From assembly GCA_946902985.2 (NCBI GenBank), contig OX336388.2:1212200609-1212264608 (forward strand): a DNA stretch of 64,000 nucleotides, read 5' to 3'. Source of the stretch: Meconema thalassinum (lineage: Eukaryota; Arthropoda; Insecta; Orthoptera; Tettigoniidae). Positions 47,771 through 58,129 of the stretch are shown here, piece after piece (within the stretch, counting starts at the first letter, position 1; each line of letters opens with the position of its first letter). The translations under genes and the position numbers were made by a program. The notes beneath the pieces were generated by a model that did not search any database, was not told the origin of the DNA, and saw only the letters and a program-made list of their open reading frames with translations.

Positions 47771-48134
47771 AGTGGGTGCAAGCATGGCTGGTTGTAGAGA
47801 CTTTCATATCAACAAATACACATAAATTAAATTTTAGTAAAGTGACTTGGCTAATAATAATAATAATATTAACAGTTTAAAAAAAATTCAAAGGGATTGA
47901 TGTTTTTCAGGATGTAATTTCCAAAGTACTGTCAAGAATAATAATTACATGAACAGATTCCAAGAACTCTAGAGTGCTTTTAAGGTTAATGATTGGCTAG
48001 GAGTGAGATAGAGCTAGCTAACCTAAGTTAACCTCAGCTCAGTAAACCTAACCTTGTCACATGGCATGTTCTACAAGTATAGACTTGCTTTGAGACTGGC
48101 TATGACGTCACAGTGAATGGCGGTGGGAGGCTGG

Positions 48135-48173
48135 CAAAAAGGAAAATGTTTTTTGGGTAATAAAAAGTCACGT
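48135..48173. other. Palindrome spacer, 39 bp
   Basis: The only non-mirrored sequence at the centre. Immediately on each side the arms contain GGCGGTGGGAGGCTGG and, slightly further out, TGACGTCA (48103-48110 and 48198-48205). Confidence 0.9.
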
Positions 48174-48835
48174 CCAGCCTCCCACCGCCATTCACTGTGA
48201 CGTCATAGCCAGTCTCAAAGCAAGTCTATACTTGTAGAACATGCCATGTGACAAGGTTAGGTTTACTGAGCTGAGGTTAACTTAGGTTAGCTAGCTCTAT
48301 CTCACTCCTAGCCAATCATTAACCTTAAAAGCACTCTAGAGTTCCTGGAATCTGTTCATGTAATTATTATTTTGACAGTACTTTGGAAATTACATCCTGA
48401 AAAACATCAATCCCCTTGAATTTTTTTTAAACTGTTAATATTATTATTATTATTAGCCAAGTCACTTTACTAAAATTTAATTTATGTGTATTTGTTGATA
48501 TGAAAGTCTCTACAACCAGCCATGCTTGCACCCACTTTTTGCTTTTACTTTTGCTCCCATATTAATGCCAACTCTTATAACTATAAGCAACAGCAAAATG
48601 TAAATGGAATAATATTTCTGATAATGTTCAAAACAAAAGTCCTGAGGTCTTGGGTTTGAATTCTCAACTATGATTGTCAGCCAATGAGTTACACTACAGA
48701 AAACTTTTTATTTTTGTGATGTGTTGCATGATAATTTGCCCATTTCGCGATGTAGTGGCTAGTATACTTGAGTGTTATCCCAGAGGTTTTGGGTTCCAAC
48801 TCGACTATGACCAGAATTTAATTTTTGATCTGAGA

Positions 48836-49912
48836 GTTGGAAGGTTAGGTTAGGTGAAGTTAGGTTAGGTGAAATTAGGTTGGGTGAAGTTAGGTTAGGT
48901 TAGGTTAGGGGAGATTGTTTTAGTAAAACACCACATTTGGCCCCACTTTTTACTCACACATTTTGCTCCCACTTTGTGCACTCACTTTTCCTCGCTCTTT
49001 TTGCTCCCACTTTTGCTTTCACATTTGCTCCCACTTTCTGCTCCCATATTTGCTCACACTTGTTTGCTCCCACTTCTGCTTACACGTTTTGCTCCCACTT
49101 TTTGCTCCCACATTTTTTTTTGCTTTCCATATTAATGTCAACTCTTATAACTATAAGCAGCAGCAGCAAAATGCAAATGGAATAATATTTCTGATAATGT
49201 TCAAAACAAAAAGTCCTGAGGTCTTGGGTTTGAATTCCCGAACTATGGTTGACAGCCAATGAGTTACACTACAGGAAACTTTTACTTTATGTTGTGTTGC
49301 ATGGTAATTTGCTCATTTTTGCGGTGTAGTGGCTAGTATACTTGTGTGTTATCCCTGAAGTCTTGGGTTCCAACTCAACTATGCCTAGAATTTAATCTTG
49401 ATCTGTGAGTTGAAAGTTAGGTTAGGTGAAGTTAGATTAGGTAAAGTTAGGTTAGGTGAAGTTATGATGGGTTAGGTTAGGTAAAGTTCAGTCAAGTTAA
49501 GTTAGGTTAGGTTAGGTTAGGTTATGTGAAGTTAGGTGAGGTGAGGTTAGGTTAGGTGAGGTGAAGTGAGGTTAGGTTAGGTGAGGTTAGGTGAGGTTAG
49601 GTGAGGTTAGGTTATGACTAAGTTTGTTATGTCTAGTTGTTTTAGAAAAACACAATTTTTGCTCTCATATTTGCTTTCATATTTTCTTTGCACTTTAATC
49701 GATCTTGACTTGTGTATTTACTTTTGCTGGTATATTTGTTGACATATTTGTTAGCATATTTGCTCCCACTTTTTTTTATATTTGCTTTGCTCCCACATTT
49801 GATCCCATATTTGCTCCCACTTTTTTTTTCTCCCGCATTTGCTACCACTTTTGCTCCCACTTTTTACCCCCCACCTTTGCTCCCACTTTTTGCATGTATA
49901 TATGCTCCCACA
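48836..49912. repeat. TTAGG-like and TTTGCTCCCAC arrays (right arm)
   Basis: Mirror of the left-arm blocks: GGTTA-type pentamers at about 48841-48909 and 49418-49612, and the minisatellite at 48935-49125 and 49660-49912. Confidence 0.85.
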
Positions 49913-49976
49913 TTAAACTATTTTTGTTATTACCAAGTTGTCTTTACTAGAGATTAGTTTGTGCTTGACAGTTGAT

Positions 49977-50810
49977 ATGGAAGTATCAGTGACTAGGTAT
50001 GGTAAGCCTTATGCATACTATAAAGGATATTCATATATTGTGAAACGAAGCAATAAAAATGGAACTGTTATTTGGCGCTGTTCAAAGCAACGATCGAAAC
50101 AGTGTCGAGGAATGCTTAAAACAAAAGAATTGGACGTACTTTCTTCAAACAATCATGAATGTAAACTTAATAATCACGCTAGTCTAAATGTAAGGAAAAC
50201 TCAAACCAAAGCAAGAAACCAAGTCCAAGAGAAAGATAGTACTGCTCAAGATAATATTAACCTCAAGTTTAATACACTACAACGCACTCATGCTGTTAGC
50301 GAGTTGTTTAATGAGAAACCTTTAACACCTCCTGTGAAACCCATGTTCAGACATGCACCCACATCTCAAAAGCCCTCAACCCTATCAGAGACAATATACC
50401 CCATCAAAAAGTTAGTGGGGAAAGGTAATAGTGGTAATAATAACATAACAATGTTAAAGCATTCTAGCACATCTAAAAAGAAGCTTTCAACACTATCAAA
50501 GACAACTCAAACCATTGAACAGACTGTGGACACAGGTGGAAATTATCATGGTAATGATAACGATGATAATGATCATCATTATGAAAATGATTATAATAAT
50601 GAGGATGATAATCATATTAATGGTGATAATGATGAACTGCTTCCCGAGATTCTGAAACCATTCATAAAAAATAGTAAATAGAACGATCCTAATATATTAG
50701 TCGAACGTCTACAGCTCTTGCATGCCTGTAAACAGCTTGGTCATATTGGTTATGAGAAAGAGCTATTAAATATAGAAAATGAACTTCGTAAAGCTGCTAT
50801 TATTGTGTGA
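49977..50810 (+). pseudogene. FLYWCH-type zinc-finger gene (right arm, nonsense mutation)
   Basis: Same 277-codon gene as 45496-46329 in mirror position. One G-to-A change turns the W235 codon (TGG in the left arm) into TAG at 50679-50681. The predicted product stops after 234 residues, keeping the zinc finger and acidic linker but losing the last 43 residues. The rest of the frame remains open to TGA 50808-50810, so the change is recent. A truncated protein could still be made. Confidence 0.8.
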
Positions 50811-50994
50811 TGGGTCAACATAGCAACACACCCATCCCCTAAAAAATAATTTTCAACAAGTGTTATGTTTAAAAGAAATGATAAACAAAAATAGCTGTAT
50901 CTGTGTGTCTATCTCTTGTAAAAAAAAAATGATTAAATTGATAAACATAGTTTGTGTATATTTCTTGTTTTCTTGCATGTTCAAGCAATAGTTA

Positions 50995-51083
50995 TGTCAG
51001 GGAAGGGATTCGAACCCTTGCTTCCTTAAATATTTGGAAAGTTGATCTTAAGTCAAACGCCTTAACCACTCGGCCACCCTGAC
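50995..51083 (-). tRNA. tRNA-Leu (anticodon TAA), right arm
   Basis: Mirror copy of 45222-45310 with no difference I can see: same acceptor stem, TAA anticodon, long variable arm and TTCGAAT T loop. Confidence 0.8.
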
Positions 51084-52004
51084 AGTTACTGATTTAATTA
51101 GTCTTGTTGAACATTAGTGTTTACAAAACTTTTCTTTTCCCCACTATATATATGCTCAACCACTTTTTGTTTTTTCAATGCTGATTTTTGTTTTGTTTCA
51201 ATTTTTTTTTCCCAGTAACATTGCAGTTATCAGTATTGCAAACTGAGTGTTTAATATAGGGTTAAAGGCATTAAATAAATCACAAGCCTTACAGTTGTCA
51301 CGTATCATGTATAACATGTTATCCTACATTCCACATAGGGCTCTACCTTCTTAACAGTGAACTCTGTTGGTCATTAAAATAACTACTTGTAAAATAATTC
51401 CAGTGTCAAATCCTATTAGCAAATAGCATATATTAAATATTTTCACGCCATAGAACGAGAACTTAAAAATCATTTATTGTAGGAATACCTTTAATGGGAT
51501 CACCAAACCTTCAAGTATGCAATATACATTCCAGATAGTGCTGTATTTTGGTCGATAGTGCCTCCAGTGTTTACATTAAATAAGAATACAGTAAATATAT
51601 TTTTTTTTATAAATCATAATTGTTTTCATAAAATACCATATAATAAATATTTTCACACCAACGAATGACCATTTGAAAATGGCTTATTGTAGAAATATCT
51701 TTAATGAAACCTCCAAACCTTCAAGTAAACCATATGTGATGTACATTCCACATAGCTACATAACCGACAGTACATCGTGGTACCAATCTCCACCGCATTG
51801 CGCGCTCATTGTTTGTGTTGGATTTCTGTCTCATTACTAGAACTGTAATTACTGGTCAATAACCAATATAGTGGTCAAAGTGTTCCCCTGGTAGATAACC
51901 CATGTTTGGTTTGTCAATTTCTTATTGCAAGCCCAGTCAAGACCTAACAAAAATTAGTCTTAACGTATATATCCACCATCAACATCATATCATTAAACAA
52001 ATGA
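51084..52004. other. No recognised feature (right arm)
   Basis: Mirror of 44302-45221. Confidence 0.4.
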
Positions 52005-52409
52005 AACCATCTTAAGGTATTTATTAAATTTAATTGCATTTTAGGAATCTTACAAACATCTTGCAACCTTAAAGAGGAAAGTATAGACAGGAATTGTGAA
52101 AAGGAAACCGTTCAATCATTTAATGTCGTTAGTGTAAGGAACCTCAACGTAAGAGGTTATGAAAGTCTACGTGAGAGTGTGGTTTTTACAGCTGAATGCC
52201 TTTTCCTGACACCCACCTCAGAGACAAGTTTATGGGAAATGAAACTCAGCTATCATGTCGAATGTGAAGCTCCTAGTCTAGGAGAAAGTCATGTTGAGGT
52301 GTTTGTCTACAGGGAGTGTGGTAAACGAAACAACAACAACAACAACAACAAAAAGCATACATGTAAAGGGAATATTATGGAATTTTCGAGTACATGTAGT
52401 CAATTTTAA
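52005..52409 (+). other. Unidentified open stretch, possible exon (right arm)
   Basis: Mirror of 43897-44301: 134 open codons. Acceptor-like AG ends at 52044 and donor-like GTAAAC starts at 52321. Both arms keep the frame open, but they are too similar for this to show selection. Confidence 0.3.
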
Positions 52410-54360
52410 TAAAAATTGGATAAATGTCATGGTTTGTACACCACTTGGCTAAATTCAGTAAATTTTAGTGAATTTTCATCTATATTCGTCTACTTTTATA
52501 TGAATTTGAGGTAGTTTAAACCATGCTTAGGTAAATCAATGGAATTTCAATAAATCTGGTAGTCATTTGTTGAATTTTGCTGGAATGTTGTGTCATTTGG
52601 TCAATTTGCGGAAAATGTAGTGAATTTTAGGAAAATTTAAGGTAAATCATGGGCAAGCACACTATTATTAGCTGAGTTTCTAATACAATTTTTGCATACC
52701 CTAGGACCAGTATTGCATTATAAGGCATGCCATGTGTTAGCGTTCTTAAAAGCCAGTGATATAAAACAAAAAGAGGTCTTTAATTCCAACCCTGGGCGTC
52801 ATATCTAGTGTCATGTAGGTTGACGATCACGGAGTCCCAGCTGAGACCGTCATTGCTTCCACTAACTTGTGCTAGGCTCCTCACTCTCTTATTTCCTGTC
52901 GACCACACTTGCTCAACTCTTGTTCTCTACCGACCCCAACATGATTAGAGTATCCGAGCCCTAGGGAGTCTCTTCCTTTTGCAACTTCATTGGCCCTTGT
53001 TTATTTATTTTTTCTGATATCCTGAGGAGGCAGCCTTGCTTTTTTATTTTCATGTTATTTCCTGTCTTTTGCCCAAGCCCCCTCAAGAAGGTAGGGTGTA
53101 TTTAGCCCCACGACTTGCGATGCACTCTGCCTATGGCTACACCCTCAAGGGCTGATCAGTTTGGAAGTTGGCAACCCCAAGGGATTTCTGAGCTGAGTCC
53201 AGTTTTCCTCCTCTTTATCCATTACCTCTGGGGCAAAGCCACTCCTAGTATACTTTTTATCTGCCTTTCATGGCTCTCCTTCCTTCAACTCCCTCAATCC
53301 TTATGCTTGAGGGTTGAGGGCCATTTTTTATTCCTTCTGTCCTTTATTTGACCAATTGTTTTCCATTTCTTCTTCTAGTATATAAGAGTGTAGTAGCTTA
53401 GATTTAATTTTCATCTTTACGATGTCCCAAACCATTGAGGGTCGCTGTAGAACGCTTCTCTCTTGTCCAAAGGACAGCATGTTGAATTCCTCACTGGCTC
53501 ATGAATTTTATACTTTGTTCACTTAGTTCTCATGGCTTTGAAACTGGCTGTCTGTAACGCGATCATTATTCATTTTAACTTCAGCGTACTAAACTAATTT
53601 TAAATTAGTTAATTTTAAATTAATTATTTTAAATTCAGATTTGTGTTTCACAGTAAACACAATGATTATTCTCCGTTTAAAACAAGCCATACCATTCTTT
53701 TTCTAACATGATAGCTTATACGTGGGCATGGAAAGTAGTATAATCATCAGCTAAGGATTCAATTTCCATTACCTACACCTCTCATGGTATGCCAATTCGT
53801 TAAACTATAGAAAACGTTTCTATATGTTCTGTTACATTATTATTTCACCATATCACCGTGTAGTGGTTAACCTACTTGGTTGTCAACCCTAAGGTCTTGG
53901 CTTCCAACCCCGACTATACCATGACATTCATTTCAAGGTTGCCATAAGCTTCACTAAGCCTTTGTCAAACCTAACAACGATCTAGTCATGTGCATAGCAT
54001 GTCCGCTATCAAGCAAATGAGTAATATGAAACTTACTGACAAGGTCGCTGTGCTGTTATCAGCAAGGCACACTACGCAAACCAAAGCCAGAGTCTCTGTG
54101 CAGATTCAACACAGCGGTAGTAGGCAAGCCTATGTTTGTTTAAAAATCATCATGAATATAGCTCCACTGTCACTACAGAGGCCCCGGTTCGATTTTTTTT
54201 CACAAGGCTGCAACAGGGTAGACTGAGTCTTGACAGGTAAAACTTTTTGGGGTGCATTCGTGAACCATGGCAAGGGTTGGCCATCCTGACTTCTTCAACA
54301 CCTCCAACCAATGTTTACTATTACTGGTGAGTTACCATTTTTTTTCTTTCTTCGGCTTTT
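52410..54360. other. No recognised gene (right arm)
   Basis: Mirror of 41946-43896. Includes the tRNA-like head at about 53830-53911 and short unidentified frames. Confidence 0.35.
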
Positions 54361-54553
54361 CCCTATTAGTTTGAGTCGCCGGAGCCAACCAGGCTCATTT
54401 TGGTTTTGGCCGGGGATTTAAGGCCGAATGCCCTTCCTGACGCCACGTGATTTTTTCAGGTAAAAATTCCAACCCCCGCTGGCACCGGGATTTGAACCCC
54501 ACCTGCCCGAGTAAAGACGAGCAGCTAAGCACCTGAGCCATCACGCTCCCCAC
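54361..54553 (-). mobile_element. tRNA-derived SINE in right arm
   Basis: Mirror of 41753-41945; B-box complement GGGATTTGAACCCC. Confidence 0.85.
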
Positions 54554-54664
54554 AGGTTAGTTATCTATACACACATTAATCCATAATTATCTAATAATAA
54601 TAATAATAACAAAAATCATCCTCCATACACATGTCCATTAAAGCATGGTTTCACAAAGATGCTT

Positions 54665-55510
54665 ATGCTTTTAGGTGTATAACACATTTTTCCTCATAAC
54701 ATGACTATTTACTGTTTTAGGGGTGAAATGACCTATCCAGGTAAAAGCGTATATCATGACCTATTTTTTAAGCTATCACACCTAATTTTAGGCTTCTTCG
54801 TTTCCGAGATAGGGATTTTTCAATTTTGGGGGGTAGTTTCACCCCCCTGCTATTTTTCATCAAAAACAAAAGATCTTATGTTCATTTATCATTTTTAGGT
54901 GTTTAACACGTTTTTTCCCCATAACATGACTATTTACTGTTTTAGGAGTGAAATGATCCATCGAGGTAAAAGCCCATATCATCCCCTATTTTTTAAGCTA
55001 TCACACCTAATTTTAGGTTTCTTCGTTTCCGAGATATGGATTTTTCAATTTTGGGGGGGTAGTTTCACCCCCTGCTATTTTTCATCAAAAACAAAAGATC
55101 TTAGGTTCATTTATCATTTTTAGGTGTTTAACACGTTTTTTCCCCATAACATGACTATTTACTGTTTTAGGGGTGAAATGATCCATCGAGGTAAAAACCT
55201 ATATCATCCCCTATTTTTTAAGCTATCACACCTAATTTTAGGATTCTTCGTTTCCGAGATATGGATTTTTCAATTTTGGGGGGTAGTTTCACCCCCCTGC
55301 TATTTTTCATCAAAAACAAAAGATCTTAGGTTCATTTATCATTTTTAGGTGTTTAACACGTTTTTTCCCCCTTAACATAACTATTTACTGTTTTAGGGGT
55401 GAAATGATCCATCGAGGTAAAAGCCCATATCATCCCCTATTTTTTAAGCTATCACACCTAATTTTAGGATTCTTCGTTTCCAAGATATGGATTTTTCAAT
55501 TTTGGGGAGT
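54665..55510. repeat. 225-bp tandem array, four copies (right arm)
   Basis: Units marked by GATATGGATTTTTCAATTTT at about 54809 (as GATAGGG), 55032, 55257 and 55486. The left arm has five, so one unit was lost here or gained there. Confidence 0.85.
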
Positions 55511-55529
55511 AGTTTCATCCCCAAACAGG

Positions 55530-56720
55530 GAATGTTGCCTCAAGTGCTAGGACCCCTCATACAAGTCCCTAGCATGATTGGTTCGCGAGATATGAACAAA
55601 AGTGTCGTTAGGCCCTTTCGACAAAAATGAATCCTACATTCAAAAACGGGGTGTCACCCCCAGGGTTAGAATACTGTATATGGCAAAATCCCATGAGGAG
55701 TTCAGAAAATATTAACAAACGTGTAGTTAGGTCCTTTTGACAAAAGCCGACCGTGCGCGCACATACAAAAAAATATTACTATTTCAACCCCCGGGTAAGG
55801 ATAGTTTTTATTTTGGGGTGAATATACCCCGTCCATAGAAAAGGGGAGTTCACCACGAGTCCTACGACACCGCATACGTTTAAATCCGATTATTGGTTAG
55901 CGAGATAGTCAAAAGCCGATGACCTACTAGTTTTTTTGGGTTTATTTAAATACATATTAAAAAAACACTCATTTATAAATCATCATTTAAAAAGCCCGCC
56001 CTCTTACAAAAACCGCCAAGTTCGTAGGTATACAAAAATAAATTACTATTTCATCCCCCGGGTAAGGGTAGTTTTTATTTTGGGGTGGATATACCCCTTC
56101 GATAGAAAAAGAGAGTTCACCACGAGTCCTACGACACCTCATACGTTTAAATCCGATTATTGGTTAGCGACATAGTCAAAAGCCGATGACCTATTAGTTT
56201 TTATGGTTTATTTCAATACATATTAAAAACACTCATTAATAAATCATCATTTAAAAAGCCCGCCCTCTTACAAAACTCCTCAAGTGCGCATGCGTATAAA
56301 AAAACATTCATCGCCAAAATGTCAAAAAACAACATGTTTACCCCAAATGGCCTTTCCTAATTCCATCCATTTTAAAAAATAACCTCACCATCACCTAGAG
56401 CGGAAAAAATACCATCTAAACGACCCCTCACTCGACCCTACTCCTCCCCCACCACCTAACCCTTTCCCAACATAGGCATACATATTCAAGCACGAGCACG
56501 ACTTCAGGAAACCAACACTACCCCACTACTCGCGAATGACCTTTTAGTTTTGGTCTTTTAATCAAATAAAGAGCCTATAGGAAAGTAGGGGGCATTACTA
56601 GCAGTGCTAGGACACCCTGTATGTTCTAATCCCATGTTTGGTTAGCGAGATATCAGCTTCGGGGCCGCTACGAGGGTGGCTCAATAAAAAGGGAAGCAGC
56701 TTTCCCCTCATCCCACTACT
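55530..56720. repeat. Subterminal repeats, right arm
   Basis: Mirror of 39361-40550: TTGGTTAGCGA(G/C)ATA-type motif near 55585 (as TTGGTTCGCGAGATA), 55893, 56160 and 56638. Confidence 0.65.
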
Positions 56721-56726
56721 TGCCTT
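56721..56726. repeat. Right 6-bp target-site duplication
   Basis: TGCCTT immediately after the palindrome, identical to 39355-39360. Confidence 0.75.
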
Positions 56727-56885
56727 CATGGGATTGAGTGTACACCGTTCCAGCCATCGGACAAGAATTACATATCTTGACAAAGCGGAGAATAAAATCC
56801 GCGAATCTCAGGAATGGCAGCCTGTAACGTTATTAGCAATGCCATGAGGTGGCCATTTAAATCTTGCTATGAGGATTGGAGTAGG

Positions 56886-57273
56886 AAGGGAAGTAAAGCC
56901 GGCGGTCCCATGTCATAGATTTATGGCATGTTAAAGGACCTTCCAATAATTACACTTGTGTGAAGCTAAATTATAGGTTAAATTTGACTAAAGCTCTTAG
57001 GTTCCAATGTTCGTCGCCAGGAGCCAACTGAGGTGGCATCTAGTAACCAAGTTCAGAACTGGTAGTCGTTGACGGTGGCGTTTGGCGACAAAAGGAGGAA
57101 CTACTTGAAAATTCAATGTCTGCAGTCCTTACTTGAATTAAAAACAGATAATACGCACTAATACAGTCATCACAATTAACACCGGTTATCAGACAGAATC
57201 TACACACACACCTAAAGTACACGGGGCTACATGACCGCGTCGTCGCAGCCCCTAAACTGAGAAACAAACCAAC
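56886..57273 (+). mobile_element. S1-family SINE, 5' truncated
   Basis: Starts at GGGAAGTAAAGCCGGCGG and ends CCTAAACTGAGAAACAAACC. Confidence 0.85.
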
Positions 57274-58129
57274 TTTACTCTTTACAATCCTAACAGTGAT
57301 ATTCTGTGGCTTCCCACTTCAACTCCATTATTATCTCTGGTTTTGAAGTAGTTTCACTTAAAGCGAACGTAGCTATTGCACTGTTTACAAGCCCCTGCAG
57401 CTAATGTGTAGTTACTGTAGTCGTTGTTAGTTTTCGATACAGGATATTTTGTAATGGATCTCAACAAACAGATCAAGTCGAGGATTATCCGCCACTGCCA
57501 GCCGACACCTTTTGGGCTTCTCTCAGCAGACCCTTTACTCCCGACCCGTGGGTCACTTGTATGGCGTCACCGAGACTGAAGAACTGTAATTACAACTCAA
57601 ACACACAGTGCATGCGTCAGGAGGCACAATATCTCCAACAGGAGGACAAACAGTCATTTCCAGAGGTAGAAAATTTACAAGAAACTATTAGAATGTATGT
57701 AAGGATTTGTTTCAATCAGTCAACGCATGGAAGGGAGCACAATCTTTTATTAATACTTACCTAAATGACTTTGTAAACTACAAATACAGTATACTGTAGA
57801 CATCCATGACACACTGCAAATTATACACATTATTTCATTAATTAATAATTGAGGGAACACCATGTTTCATTCTTCAAGTGGTCTTTGTGTGAATAACAGT
57901 GTGATACTGTCCAACCCGCTGGCCTAGCATACAAGGCATTGAGCCAAAGGGTTCGATTCCCGACCAGACCGTAGAGGTTTTCATCTCCTAAGGTTAAATC
58001 TGTTGGCTCGAGGACTAGGCATTTGTGACGTCCCCGTAGATGAAATAAAGAAAATTCAGAAAGAACAAAAGTAGAAGGAAAAAGAATAAGGTTAAGTTAA
58101 AAATATGATTTAAACAATATGTTCAGTAA
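57274..58129. other. No gene; one tRNA-like SINE head
   Basis: At 57915-58050 GCTGGCCTAGCATACAAGG and GGGTTCGATTCCCG look like A and B boxes of a SINE (S7). The rest is unrecognised. Confidence 0.4.

Larger units (their letters stand above)
39361..48134 (+). repeat. Left palindrome arm (8,774 bp)
   Basis: Reverse complement of 48174-56720. Features pair so that coordinates sum to about 96,306 in the inner part and 96,081 beyond the 225-bp array. Confidence 0.95.
39361..56720. mobile_element. Giant palindromic element, 17.36 kb
   Basis: The two halves are reverse complements over essentially their whole length, with outer ends AGTAGTGGGATGAGG...CCTCATCCCACTACT. The identical hexamer TGCCTT lies immediately outside each end, and inverted homology stops exactly there. 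The length difference between arms (8,774 and 8,547 bp) is explained by one 225-bp tandem unit plus 2 bp. The arms carry a FLYWCH-protein gene, a tRNA-Leu gene and several repeat classes, but no recognisable transposase, integrase or polymerase. Size, 6-bp duplication and AG...CT ends recall Polinton/Maverick elements; a hyper-extended foldback element is the alternative. Confidence 0.8.
48174..56720 (-). repeat. Right palindrome arm (8,547 bp)
   Basis: Reverse complement of 39361-48134, lacking one 225-bp unit and carrying scattered substitutions and small indels, including the nonsense change in the FLYWCH gene. Confidence 0.95.

Noticed and set aside
39361..56720. Palindrome as a pure assembly or read-hairpin artefact
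   Set aside because: The outer borders carry matching 6-bp repeats, the flanks differ from each other, and the arms have fixed differences including a whole 225-bp unit. Not excluded without raw reads, but not the simplest reading.
39361..56720. MULE or foldback assignment based on the FLYWCH domain
   Set aside because: No MULE catalytic domain is present, and the direct repeat is 6 bp instead of the usual 8-10 bp. Kept only as an alternative.
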